64,000 nt of DNA from Shouchella rhizosphaerae. GTDB taxonomy: Bacteria > Bacillota > Bacilli > Bacillales > Bacillaceae_D. Where the stretch lies: contig NZ_FRBS01000001.1 in the NCBI RefSeq assembly GCF_900142675.1, positions 1-64,000 of the forward strand. Direction: 5' to 3'. Shown piece by piece: positions 51,148 through 59,216 of this stretch (positions are counted from its first letter, which is position 1; the number at the start of each line of letters is the position of its first letter). The position numbers and the translations under genes were made by a program. The notes under the pieces were generated by a model. The model was not told the origin of the DNA. It did no database searches and was given only the letters and a program-made list of their open reading frames with translations.

Positions 51148-52082
51148 GAAGTCTCGTCCTTCCTTAATGTTTTTCCTGTATACAACAGGTAGGCATCCCC
51201 AATATCTGGTCTTGATACCTTAATAGAATCTACTGGTATATGTTGTTCTTCCAGTAGTCTGATAACATTGGGGAGCTTCTCAGCTCCGTTCTCTGTAACG
51301 ACATGCAATGTCGATTCATCTTGCTGTTCCGGCTGTTGGACGGAATAAGCTGCAGCGAGCACTTGCGCAGCTACTTGAGCTTCTCGGCATTCGATTGTAA
51401 TTGTGTCCCCGCCGACCTTGTTTTTCATCTCATCTGGTGTGCCCTCAGCAACGATTCTGCCTTCATTCATAAATGCGATCCGGTCAGCTAGCTCGTCGGC
51501 TTCTTCCATATAATGAGTCGTCAGCAAAACCGTCATGCCAGCATCGCTTTGCAACTGTTTGATCATTTGCCACAGCTCCGCGCGAGATTCGGGGTCAAGT
51601 CCGGTAGTCGGTTCATCAAGAAAAAGCAGCTTCGGGCGATGAATAATCCCCATTGCGAGATCCAGCTTTCTTTTCATTCCACCAGAGTAATGTTTGCTCA
51701 GTCGATCGGCGGCCTCTTGCAAATGAAAGACAGTAAGCAGCTCATTTACTCTTTCTTTGAGCGCCTTCTTAGGCAGGCCGTAAATTCTGCCTTGCAGCAT
51801 TAAGTTTTCCCTTCCTGTTGCTGTCGGGTCGACGCCTGAGTTTTGGGCGACACATCCAATCATTTGTTTATTGATTTTGGGAGAGCCAAAATAGTGGATT
51901 TCCCCTTGATCAGCCGATGCCAAGGTGGTCAGGATGCGAAACGTTGTTGATTTGCCGGAACCATTCGGTCCTAGCAAGGCATAAATGCTTCCTTCTGCTA
52001 TTGTTAATGACAAATCTTGAACCGCTTTTATTTTTTTTCCGTACGTTTTTCTAACCTTTTTTAACTGAATCGCTGCATTCAT
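51144..52082 (-). CDS. ABC transporter ATP-binding protein (DrrA-like)
   Basis: 312 residues. Walker A GPNGSGKST (38-46), Q-loop in VAQNSGVD, signature YSGGMKRKLDLAMG, Walker B LLFLDEPTTGLDP and H-loop TTHYMEEA are all present. The C-terminal 80 residues (TITIECREAQVAAQVLA..) are the regulatory tail usual in DrrA-type exporters. The gene is the middle of a MerR-ATPase-permease operon with 4-base overlaps at both ends. Confidence 0.9.
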   Translation of the reverse strand: MNAAIQLKKVRKTYGKKIKAVQDLSLTIAEGSIYALLGPNGSGKSTTFRILTTLASADQGEIHYFGSPKINKQMIGCVAQNSGVDPTATGRENLMLQGRIYGLPKKALKERVNELLTVFHLQEAADRLSKHYSGGMKRKLDLAMGIIHRPKLLFLDEPTTGLDPESRAELWQMIKQLQSDAGMTVLLTTHYMEEADELADRIAFMNEGRIVAEGTPDEMKNKVGGDTITIECREAQVAAQVLAAAYSVQQPEQQDESTLHVVTENGAEKLPNVIRLLEEQHIPVDSIKVSRPDIGDAYLLYTGKTLRKDETS

Positions 52083-52819
52083 CCGTTCGATTCACCTGCT
52101 TTCCTTTCTTTTTCCTTGATTGCTTCTGAAATAAAATCCACCACTTCCTTAGTCATCGGATAAAACATAACACCGTTACTTTCCTCTTTTATTGCGTTCC
52201 AGGCATTGCCTAAAAATTCGTCATCACGTCCAAACATTTCATAGGTTCCTTCCATCCAGCGTTCAGCAAGTTTTTGGGCGATCGGAGAGTCAGGCAGTTC
52301 GTGGAGGTTTTCTCGAATTTCATAAATGAGCGCTACCCACCGATCCAATTTTTGCTGATCCATATTAACGGACAGCATTTTTTCCTGTTCCTCCCGGCTC
52401 ATATACCGATCGAGCACTTTTATTGCTTCTCGTTCACCTTGCTGAAACATTTGCATAACGCCAAAAATCAGCGGCCAATTTACCTGTTTTTCAATCTGAA
52501 TCGAATATAAAATTCCTTGCAATGAGCGTTGAAGGTCATCAAGCCTTTTCTTTTCTTCATCGACCATTAACAACTGCTCGGTAAGCGCTGATTCCCACGA
52601 TGGGGGAGGTTCCCTCAGAATAAACTGAATTTTTTCTAAAGAGAATCCTAAGTATTTTAACGCTAAAATTTGCTCCAAACGCATCACTTCTTGGTCGCCA
52701 TACAAACGGTGGCCGCCTTCTGTGGCGGCAGCAGGTTTCAGCAAGCCAATCTCGTCATAGTAGTCAAGTGTTCTAACTGTAACGCCTGTTTTCTTGGACA
52801 GCTGGCCGATTGTGTACAT
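52079..52819 (-). CDS. MerR family regulator of the ABC exporter
   Basis: About 246 residues. The N-terminal winged helix reads YTIGQLSKKTGVTVRTLDYY then DEIGLLKPA and GGHRLYGDQEVMRLEQI. A coiled coil and a helical TipAS-like domain follow. ATG 52819 is 6 bases after GGAGG. The frame also starts at the preceding GTG. Its promoter has the 19-bp spacing of MerR targets, so it activates its own operon with the exporter genes when it binds a drug. Confidence 0.88.
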   Translation of the reverse strand: MYTIGQLSKKTGVTVRTLDYYDEIGLLKPAAATEGGHRLYGDQEVMRLEQILALKYLGFSLEKIQFILREPPPSWESALTEQLLMVDEEKKRLDDLQRSLQGILYSIQIEKQVNWPLIFGVMQMFQQGEREAIKVLDRYMSREEQEKMLSVNMDQQKLDRWVALIYEIRENLHELPDSPIAQKLAERWMEGTYEMFGRDDEFLGNAWNAIKEESNGVMFYPMTKEVVDFISEAIKEKERKAGESNG

Positions 52820-52853
52820 CACTAGCCTCCTTCAAATCTAAGTGATTGAATTT

Positions 52854-52884
52854 ATTATAAAACAGCACGTAACGTGGCGTTCAA
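52854..52884 (-). promoter_or_regulatory. MerR-type promoter with 19-bp spacer
   Basis: On the minus strand, TTGAAC (52884-52879) and TATAAT (52859-52854) are 19 bases apart. The dyad CACGT-T-ACGTG lies inside the spacer. Confidence 0.82.
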
Positions 52885-53051
52885 TCCCTAATTTTTATTT
52901 TGAATGACATACAGATTTAATTTTTGTTAAAGAACATAAGTAAAGCGTTAACTAAATTGCCGCTTGGTCCGGTCGAAAGAAGTATGGGGGGCGAGCTTTT
53001 TTGTAGAAGAGGCTAAGTAGGCACTACGTACAGTGACTATCTTTGAAGATA

Positions 53052-53101
53052 AACGCTCATGTCATCAGTGGCGAGAGTGGACTGCCAGTGACATGAGCGT
53101 T
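53052..53101. terminator. Strong 13-bp hairpin downstream of the arginase-like gene
   Basis: AACGCTCATGTCA and TGACATGAGCGTT form a perfect stem around a 24-base loop that can pair further (TGGC/GCCA). On the minus strand it lies about 55 bases after the arginase-like gene. There is no T-run, so termination is only probable. Confidence 0.5.
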
Positions 53102-53156
53102 CACAGTTTTCGGGAGGTACTCTTTTTATACACGTCAAAGCGTGAAATAGTAAAAC

Positions 53157-54071
53157 TTACTTATTTAATAGTGGGATTTGCCGAAGTAAGTTCTTTAAAT
53201 TAATAGCATCCCACGGCATATGCTCCGTTATTCCTAATCCGACGACATCCGTTTCTTCAGATAGCTCTTTAATCAGATTAATCAGTTGAGGGATTTGCAT
53301 CGTTCCCTCCGGAGTAAGGTTAAAAGGTGCTTCAGGGTTGGCGAATAACAAAGAACGGAATGCTTTTGGGTCAAGGACATCTAAGTCAAGGTGAATGGCC
53401 AGGTGCTTAATGCCGCTTTCTTTAATCCACTTTTTAATGGATGCAGTACTATTTGCTAACTCCTCAGTCCCAGCCGTTCTAATACCGAGTCTTTGAATTA
53501 CTTCTGTATCTGGTTCTGTAGGAGCTATACCCAGTCTTTGAAACGCTTCTGCAAACAATTCCATTTCTTGCTCTGTAGGAGCCGCTAATCCCGCGATAAA
53601 GACATTTTCTGGTTTTAAAGGGATTTTCACATGTTTTGCGAACTCCTCATCTCCTTCTCCCAGAAGATTCCCGAGAGGTAACGAATGTGCATTGTCATAT
53701 CCGACATATCTAACTAAATCACTATGAGCATCAATCCAAATCAATCCTAATTCTCCGCCGTATCGTTCGTTTAAATAGGCAAATGGGGCCTGCTCGACTA
53801 AGCAGTCGCCACCAAACATGACAATACGATCCGGTTTATGGGCCTTGATGATATGCTGCGCAGCTTCTAACTGTGCAAGCAACTGCGTTCTCCCATTCAT
53901 ACCGTTCTCGTTCTCAAGCGGAGTACCATCATAAGCTTGAACAGGCACATGAATAAGAGGTTGATCATTGTCTGGAGCAAGCCAAGCAAGCAGTTCGGCT
54001 CCAAAAGAGTAGTTAGGGTTGTTTCCTCCTTGCCATTGGGGCATTAATAAGCGTACTGTTTTTTGTGTCAT
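53157..54071 (-). CDS. Arginase/agmatinase superfamily protein
   Basis: 304 residues with the ureohydrolase fold. Metal-ligand motifs are visible: GGDC (87-90), DAHSD (114-118) and HLDLDVLDP (about 225). In arginases and agmatinases the first motif is GGDH, and here the histidine ligand is replaced by Cys90, so the metal site or reaction may differ. It may hydrolyse a guanidino or other amide compound. It is divergent from an hxlR gene and shares an inverted repeat with it, which suggests control by that regulator. RBS AAAGGAG is upstream. Confidence 0.82.
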   Translation of the reverse strand: MTQKTVRLLMPQWQGGNNPNYSFGAELLAWLAPDNDQPLIHVPVQAYDGTPLENENGMNGRTQLLAQLEAAQHIIKAHKPDRIVMFGGDCLVEQAPFAYLNERYGGELGLIWIDAHSDLVRYVGYDNAHSLPLGNLLGEGDEEFAKHVKIPLKPENVFIAGLAAPTEQEMELFAEAFQRLGIAPTEPDTEVIQRLGIRTAGTEELANSTASIKKWIKESGIKHLAIHLDLDVLDPKAFRSLLFANPEAPFNLTPEGTMQIPQLINLIKELSEETDVVGLGITEHMPWDAINLKNLLRQIPLLNK

Positions 54072-54110
54072 CGTTTTTCTCCTTTACTTCAAAGTAAGGT
54101 AAATTAAAAA

Positions 54111-54139
54111 GTAGTACGCACTATTTTGATAGGTACTAC
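54111..54139. promoter_or_regulatory. Inverted repeat between arginase-like and hxlR genes
   Basis: GTAGTAC (54111-54117) and GTACTAC (54133-54139) form an inverted repeat with a 15-base spacer. It sits 40 bases from the arginase-like start and 20 bases from the hxlR start, and is the likely HxlR operator. Confidence 0.55.
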
Positions 54140-54158
54140 CCGAAAGGATAGTGTAAAG

Positions 54159-54500
54159 ATGAGTATGGCTGAATACAAAGGCAAAGTGAAACATATTCAA
54201 GATACGCCTTTTGGTTACACATTGTCTGTTATTGGCGGTAAATGGAAAATGGTTATTATTTACCTTTTGGCGGAAAACGAAACGGTACGCTTCAATGAGT
54301 TGAAAAGGCAAATAGGAACAATTACTTATAAAACATTAAGTTCGCAACTGAAAGAATTGGAAGCTGATGGCATGGTGAAACGGAAAGAGTATCCGCAAAT
54401 CCCTCCTAAAGTCGAGTACAGCCTCACTGAAAAAGCAGAGACATTATTACCTGTTTTGGAGGAATTATGTGAATGGGGAGTCGCTAACCAAAACAATTAA
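54159..54500 (+). CDS. HxlR family transcription regulator
   Basis: 113 residues. HxlR signature FGYTLSVIGGKWKMVIIYLL, recognition helix TITYKTLSSQLKELEADGMV and wing QIPPKVEYSLTEKAE are all present. The N-terminal cysteine used for thiol sensing in many HxlR proteins is absent (Phe-Gly-Tyr there), so another signal is likely. ATG 54159 lies 10 bases after AAAGGA. It is divergent from the arginase-like gene. Confidence 0.86.
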   Translation: MSMAEYKGKVKHIQDTPFGYTLSVIGGKWKMVIIYLLAENETVRFNELKRQIGTITYKTLSSQLKELEADGMVKRKEYPQIPPKVEYSLTEKAETLLPVLEELCEWGVANQNN

Positions 54501-54666
54501 ACTGGCAATTTCCTAGCAAGTTTACTAGTTAGGGGAGTGCGCAGTGGGTTGCCCGTGCCGCATATCTCGCCGCGAAATGGTTTGGTATCACTTGCAAAAA
54601 AACAGATGTTTAAAATGAACATATAAAAGAAAGCAAAATCCCTAATCGTGGCCTGTAGTACTCTTC

Positions 54667-55290
54667 CTAAGTGGTTTGCTTATTTTTCACATGTCTTAAA
54701 GAAATCATATATTGAATACCGCTTTTTTTAGCTGCAGAGGTGGAAAGCTGTTTTCGTTTGTATTCTTCAAAGCCGAGCTTGCGATACAATTTCATTGCAG
54801 GCAAGTTGGTATCGGCTACTTCCTCTATAATGTATTGCTCAAACGGTGTCATTTCCATGATCGTATCGATAAGATGAGAAGCTGCCCCCTGGCTTCTAAA
54901 TTTAAGAGCGGTGCCGACAAATTCAATTGATCCGGTGTTAGACGGAGGATCTTCAAAAGGTTTTTCAAACGCCCGTTTTAAAATGATCCCTGCTAACACC
55001 CCTTTATAAAGGCCCAGGAATTTTCTTAGCTGTTTTCTGTCCAACTGTAACGATAAGGTATGGCAGTCGGTACATGCTGCCATAGCCGCAATTTCCTGCC
55101 CAGATACAGCTACATAAAACTGGTCCATTTTGAACATATGGGCAAAAGCGTTGGCAATTACTTTTTTGTCATTGGAGAAATAATCGAGCCATTGGCTGAA
55201 TCCATCGGCAAATATATGGGCCATTTGATTTCTTGCATCATGGGGCATTTGATCTGCTCTAACTACTTCGAATGGCGGGCGAATGTTCAT
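54667..55290 (-). CDS. GNAT family N-acetyltransferase
   Basis: 207 residues. The acetyl-CoA binding region is FRSQGAASHLIDTI (the R/Q-x-x-G-x-A/G motif), followed by EVADTNLPAMKLYRKLGFEEYKRK with the typical A..LY.K.GF. The substrate is unknown. ATG 55290 follows GGAAGGAG and lies one base after the stop of the TetR gene, so the two form an operon. Confidence 0.82.
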   Translation of the reverse strand: MNIRPPFEVVRADQMPHDARNQMAHIFADGFSQWLDYFSNDKKVIANAFAHMFKMDQFYVAVSGQEIAAMAACTDCHTLSLQLDRKQLRKFLGLYKGVLAGIILKRAFEKPFEDPPSNTGSIEFVGTALKFRSQGAASHLIDTIMEMTPFEQYIIEEVADTNLPAMKLYRKLGFEEYKRKQLSTSAAKKSGIQYMISLRHVKNKQTT

Positions 55291-55291
55291 G

Positions 55292-55900
55292 CTATTTTTC
55301 TCCTTCCTTAGAAAGTCCAGCAATAATGATTTGTACTGAAGGCATTATAAATCGTTCTTTTAATGTAATTTTCATAATGGCCAGTCCTTGTATAGTTGAA
55401 AAAAAATGCATTGCCATTTCATCCGGCGGTCCTTGCTTAAATTCATTTTTTTTCTGTCCTCTTTTGATTAAATCAGCTGTCGCCACTAGCATTTGTTTAT
55501 TCAATGCCACGATTTCATGATGTTTCTGGCTGGCACCTCCTGAGAAGAAGGACTGTGTCATCAGAACCATCAAGTTGGCAAGGTCGTCACTTGTGGACAA
55601 ATCGGTATATATTTCTTTTACAAATTGCTCAAGTTGTTTTTTAGGTGAATCCCCCGTGCGGAATGAATCAACTACTGCTTGCAGCCCGGCCATTGCGAAA
55701 TCCACCAACTCAATAAAAAGGACTTCTTTGTTTTTATAATGTCGGTATAACAAGCCAATGCTGATACCAGCTAAATCGGCAATTTGCTGCACATTCGTCG
55801 AGCCATAACCTTGATGAACAAACAGGTGCATGGCGGCAGATTGAATTTTATCACGAGTTGCGCTACGCATTTCTTCGAATTGTTTTTTGGTACGGGGCAT
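55292..55900 (-). CDS. TetR family transcription regulator
   Basis: 202 residues. The HTH (about 15-60) reads IQSAAMHLFVHQGYGSTNVQ then GISIGLLYRHYKNKE. The C-terminal domain resembles TetR_C types with FFSTIQGLAIMK near the end. It is translated just before the GNAT gene. A dyad over its own promoter indicates autorepression. Confidence 0.86.
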   Translation of the reverse strand: MPRTKKQFEEMRSATRDKIQSAAMHLFVHQGYGSTNVQQIADLAGISIGLLYRHYKNKEVLFIELVDFAMAGLQAVVDSFRTGDSPKKQLEQFVKEIYTDLSTSDDLANLMVLMTQSFFSGGASQKHHEIVALNKQMLVATADLIKRGQKKNEFKQGPPDEMAMHFFSTIQGLAIMKITLKERFIMPSVQIIIAGLSKEGEK

Positions 55901-55924
55901 AGCTGTAGTTGCCTCCTCACTTTT

Positions 55925-55944
55925 ATGAGTGAAATTTTACTCAT
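55925..55944. promoter_or_regulatory. TetR autoregulatory dyad
   Basis: ATGAGTGAAATTTTACTCAT (arms ATGAGT-N-AAA and TTT-N-ACTCAT) lies upstream of the TetR gene. On the minus strand it is just downstream of TATAAT (55954-55949), so binding would block initiation. Confidence 0.65.
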
Positions 55945-56040
55945 TCATTATAAAACGAAAAGATGATAGAAGGCAAGCAAAAAAACGTGGAAGAGCTTCT
56001 TGCTTCTGTTACCGAAAATCAAAAAACTGTATTTTTTCTC

Positions 56041-56071
56041 TTGACTTTGAGTGCGCTTTAATTTGTAATAT
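56041..56071 (+). promoter_or_regulatory. MerR-type promoter with 19-bp spacer
   Basis: TTGACT (56041-56046) and TAATAT (56066-56071) are 19 bases apart. The spacer contains TTGAGTGCGCTTTAA, a dyad resembling AdhR/NmlR sites. Confidence 0.8.
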
Positions 56072-56094
56072 TAAAATTCAAAGGGGGGAGTAGC

Positions 56095-56472
56095 ATGGAT
56101 GGTTGGTCCATTCAAGAAGTGTCGAAGAAAACAGGCTTATCCGTTCATACGCTTCGTTATTACGAACGCATTGGGTTAATGGACTATATTGCCCGTACCG
56201 ATTCAGGGCGCCGAACTTACAGTGAGCATGATCTGGAATGGCTTACGTTGCTAACGAATTTGCGCTCAACTGGAATGGCAATTAAAGACATGCAGCATTT
56301 TGCTGAAATGGTGCGGAATGGAGAGGCCACCATTCCTGATCGACGTAAACTGCTGGAAGCACATCAACAAAAGTTGGAGAAGCAACTAGAGGGTATTGAA
56401 CGTACGTTAGCAATTATGGAGAAGAAAATTTCGGTTTATCGATCATGGGAGGAAAGTTTAGGTACTACATAA
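56095..56472 (+). CDS. MerR family regulator (AdhR/NmlR-like)
   Basis: 125 residues. The winged helix WSIQEVSKKTGLSVHTLRYY is followed by ERIGLMDYIARTDSGRRTYS and a dimerisation coiled coil (about 80-118). The length and the LRYYERIGL..R...GRR.Y pattern match the aldehyde- or thiol-stress regulators AdhR and NmlR. There is no cysteine in the usual position, so it may respond otherwise. It starts downstream of a 19-bp-spaced promoter and precedes an aldo/keto reductase, the usual target of such regulators. Confidence 0.85.
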   Translation: MDGWSIQEVSKKTGLSVHTLRYYERIGLMDYIARTDSGRRTYSEHDLEWLTLLTNLRSTGMAIKDMQHFAEMVRNGEATIPDRRKLLEAHQQKLEKQLEGIERTLAIMEKKISVYRSWEESLGTT

Positions 56473-56492
56473 AAAAGAAGAGGTGAATCGTC

Positions 56493-57453
56493 ATGAAACA
56501 AGTACTTTTAGGGCAAACAGGCGTAACGGTAAGCGAGCTTTGCTTAGGATGTATGAATTTTGGCACAAAAACGGAGCAAGTTGTTTCTGAGAGGCTGTTA
56601 GACCAATACGTCGATGCTGGTGGAAGTTTCTTGGACACAGCGAATAATTATGCGTTTTGGAACGAAGGGGGAGAAGGCGGTGAGAGCGAACGGCTCCTTG
56701 GCCACTGGATGAAGGAGAGAGGGAATCGTAGCAACTTGTTTCTGGCCACAAAGGTTGGTGCTCTACCGACTGTACCTGGAGGGGGACTAAGTGATGGAGA
56801 AGGATTGTCGAAACAATCGATAGAGCGGGCCATAGACCAAAGCTTGCAGCGTTTACGGACCGATTACATTGATTTGTATTATGCTCATATCGATGATATA
56901 AAAACCCCATTAGAGGAGACACTCGAAGCGTTTGAGAAGTTAGTCCGCCTCGGCAAAGTCCGTTTTATAGGCTGCAGCAACTATACAGTTTCGTTTAGCA
57001 GAGGCGAGGCTGATTAGCCAAGAACAGAAAGGGGCACATTATTGCTGTATTCAGCAACGTCATACGTATCTGCACCCCAATAAGGTGGCGAACTTTGGCG
57101 TGCAGAAATACGCAACCCAAGAGCTTCTCGTCTATTGCAAGAAGGAGAACATTTCGGTCTTGGCCTATTCGCCCTTGCTGGGGGGCTACTACAACCGTAG
57201 CGGGGAGCTTCCATCCGCCTATAGTGGGGATGAGTCGGAGGCAAATCTGAAAGAGTTGATAGAAATTGCGCGAGAGCTAGGTGTCACGCCAAACCAGGTT
57301 GTACTGGCCTGGCTACGTGAGTCTTCTTTCCCTTCAATTCCGATTATTGCGGCTAGTACTAGCAATCAGCTTGATGAAAATTTAAATGCTTTACAAGTTG
57401 AGCTTACCCGAGATAACCTTAACCGTCTTAGTACATTAGGTCAAGTAAGATAA
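56493..57453 (+). pseudogene. Aldo/keto reductase, broken by one frameshift
   Basis: Codons 56493-56990 read as the N-terminal half of an AKR (LCLGCMNFGTKTEQVVSERL, DTANNYAFWNEGGEGGESER, ATKVGAL, YYAHIDD, FIGCSNYT). Then the frame shifts: one base is missing near 56988-56994. The other frame continues as RLAEARLISQEQKGAHYCCI, LAYSPLLGGYYNRSGELPSA and IPIIAASTSNQLDENL to the stop at 57453. Restored, the protein would have about 320 residues with Asp, Tyr, Lys and His of the tetrad present. It is either a recent inactivation or a sequencing error. It follows the MerR gene by 20 bases. Confidence 0.8.
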
Positions 57454-57492
57454 CAGGGGGACGGGCGGGGAGGATTAGCTTACCCGACCAAC

Positions 57493-57549
57493 GGAGCCGT
57501 CGCGTGTCCAGCGCCGTTTTTTCAGCCGGCTCCCTTTTTGTATTCAAGG
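57493..57549 (+). terminator. Terminator after the aldo/keto reductase
   Basis: GGAGCCG and CGGCTCC bracket a long GC-rich loop and are followed by CTTTTTG. Confidence 0.7.
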
Positions 57550-57601
57550 GGTGAGCGTTGCTCACAATGTTTCGTATATGAACGTTTTGTCAGGAGGGAG
57601 C

Positions 57602-57631
57602 TTGACAAAAAGTATATAGCAACTATATACT
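57602..57631 (+). promoter_or_regulatory. marR promoter overlapped by a 21-bp palindrome (MarR box 1)
   Basis: TTGACA (57602-57607) and TATACT (57626-57631) or TATATA (57624-57629) form the promoter. The palindrome has arms AGTATATAG (57611-57619) and CTATATACT (57623-57631) around CAA, and so covers the spacer and the -10. Confidence 0.8.
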
Positions 57632-57676
57632 ATCTTTAAATGTAGAAATGAATTTTGCTTTATAAGGCGGTGGAGG

Positions 57677-58150
57677 ATGATGGAGGCAAGGGAGTGGCAA
57701 AAACAAGAATTAAGTGATGCATTCTTAGGTGCAGTCTACGCGTACATGGATTATGAGAAAACGACGCATCTCTTAAAAACGAAGGAGGGGAAGCAGATCT
57801 ATTACGCAGAAATTCATATCGTATCCGCGATTCATGACCATGAAGGCATTCATGTGTCGGGTTTGGCGGATTTGCTTGGCGTAACGATTGGGGCTGTTTC
57901 GCAAATATTAATGAAACTGGAAAGGAAAGGACTTGTCAAAAAAGAACGTGATGCACGTAATCAATCGCGTTTTTTATTAAAACTAACGCCGGATGGAGAA
58001 GTTACGCATCTTAATCATTTGAAGTTCCACGAGGAGTTTGATGAATTATTTTGTTCGGCACTCGACGAGGGAAGTGTAGAACAAGTTCGTTTCTTAAAAC
58101 AGTTTTTTAGCCGAATAGAACATAAACTACAGGAAATAACAAAAAAATAA
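57677..58150 (+). CDS. MarR family regulator, possible metal sensor
   Basis: 157 residues. The winged helix (about 45-115) includes GIHVSGLADLLGVTIGAVSQILMKLERKGL and the wing KERDARNQSRFLLKLTPDGE. After the wing, THLNHLKFHEEFDEL carries three histidines and several acids, a pattern like the metal-binding C-terminal helices of zinc-responsive AdcR/ZitR. That reading is an inference. The same 21-bp palindrome lies before this gene, before the ABC importer (weaker) and before the ABC transporter at 63368. Box 1 covers its own promoter. Confidence 0.82.
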   Translation: MMEAREWQKQELSDAFLGAVYAYMDYEKTTHLLKTKEGKQIYYAEIHIVSAIHDHEGIHVSGLADLLGVTIGAVSQILMKLERKGLVKKERDARNQSRFLLKLTPDGEVTHLNHLKFHEEFDELFCSALDEGSVEQVRFLKQFFSRIEHKLQEITKK

Positions 58151-58162
58151 TTTTTTTAAGCA

Positions 58163-58183
58163 ACGCCTATAGCAACTTAATAC
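58163..58183. promoter_or_regulatory. MarR box 2 (degenerate) before the importer operon
   Basis: The sequence with TATAG-CAA-CT and ATACT matches box 1 at 16 of 21 positions. It lies about 90 bases before the first permease gene. Confidence 0.5.
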
Positions 58184-58233
58184 TTTGAAGTCAGATTCCA
58201 TCAAACATGATGGAATTAAAAAATATTTGTAAT

Positions 58234-58248
58234 TGAGAATGATTATCT
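58234..58248. promoter_or_regulatory. Fur-like box before the importer operon
   Basis: TGAGAATGATTATCT matches the 7-1-7 Fur consensus TGATAAT-N-ATTATCA at 12 of 14 arm positions. It lies 26 bases upstream of the first permease start codon, where iron-dependent repression would act. Confidence 0.65.
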
Positions 58249-58274
58249 TCTTCATAGGAAAGGGAACAGATTTC

Positions 58275-59216
58275 ATGGTGGGCTTCTTAAAAAGGTGCAT
58301 AGGCCTGATCATTACTCTTTTGGGGGTGACGGCACTTTCGTTTTTAATGGCCAATATTTCAATTGTTGATCCCGCTGAAGCTTATGCACGAAATGTATTT
58401 TTGCATCCGACGGAAGAACAAATTGTTCAAATTCGTACGGAAATGGGGCTGGATCGGCCGTTATACCAGCAATATATACAATGGTTAGGCAGCAGTTTGC
58501 GTGGGGATTTAGGGGTTTCTTTACAGACAAAAAATACAGTCGCATCCGATATTGGCCAGAAGCTGCCTGTAACCATGCAACTAGTTAGCCTGTCCCTATT
58601 GTGGGTGGTGGTCTTTACCATTCCTGTTGGCCTTATCACTGCCTTGCGAAAAAATAGTTGGTTTGACCACGTTGTTAGAATAGCAACGATATTGGGTGCT
58701 TCACTGCCCAACTTCTGGCTGGGATTCTTGGTACTTCTTTTGTTCGCTGTAACCTTTCCAATTGTGAAGGTTGTGGACTACGGCAATCTTATGAGTCTTA
58801 TTCTTCCTTCTCTCGTTCTAGCTGTTCCGGTTGCTTCGATATCCATTCGCTTATTTCGCGCGACGCTGCTTTCCAATCTGAATAAGGATTATGTTGCTTA
58901 TGCGAAAGCAAGGGGACTGAGCAACGGAAGGATTGTATGGGTTCACGTGACAAGGAATTCTCTGCCGCCGCTCATTATGTTGTTTGGTCAATACATGGGT
59001 CACATGATTGCGGGAAGTGCCATCGTGGAAAGCATTTTTTCCTTGAAGGGCGTCGGTATGTATCTGATTGACGCGATTATGGCTCGGGACTTACCGACGA
59101 TCAATGGTTGTGTATTGGTCATTGCCCTTATTTTTGTTTTTGGCAGAGTGCTTGCGGATATCGTCAATTGGCGGCTCAACCCCCGGATGATGGACAAGGG
59201 GGAAGGGGCTTTATGA
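58275..59216 (+). CDS. NikB/DppB-type ABC permease
   Basis: 313 residues with six membrane segments and the N-terminal CIGLIITLLGVTALSFLM start typical of the family. The EAA-like loop reads YVAYAKARGLSNGRIVWVHV then RNSLPP. It forms the membrane channel with the next gene product for import of nickel, peptide or a metal chelate. ATG 58275 is 9 bases after AAAGGGA. The operon order BCDE-A equals that of nik/opp-type importers. Confidence 0.87.
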   Translation: MVGFLKRCIGLIITLLGVTALSFLMANISIVDPAEAYARNVFLHPTEEQIVQIRTEMGLDRPLYQQYIQWLGSSLRGDLGVSLQTKNTVASDIGQKLPVTMQLVSLSLLWVVVFTIPVGLITALRKNSWFDHVVRIATILGASLPNFWLGFLVLLLFAVTFPIVKVVDYGNLMSLILPSLVLAVPVASISIRLFRATLLSNLNKDYVAYAKARGLSNGRIVWVHVTRNSLPPLIMLFGQYMGHMIAGSAIVESIFSLKGVGMYLIDAIMARDLPTINGCVLVIALIFVFGRVLADIVNWRLNPRMMDKGEGAL

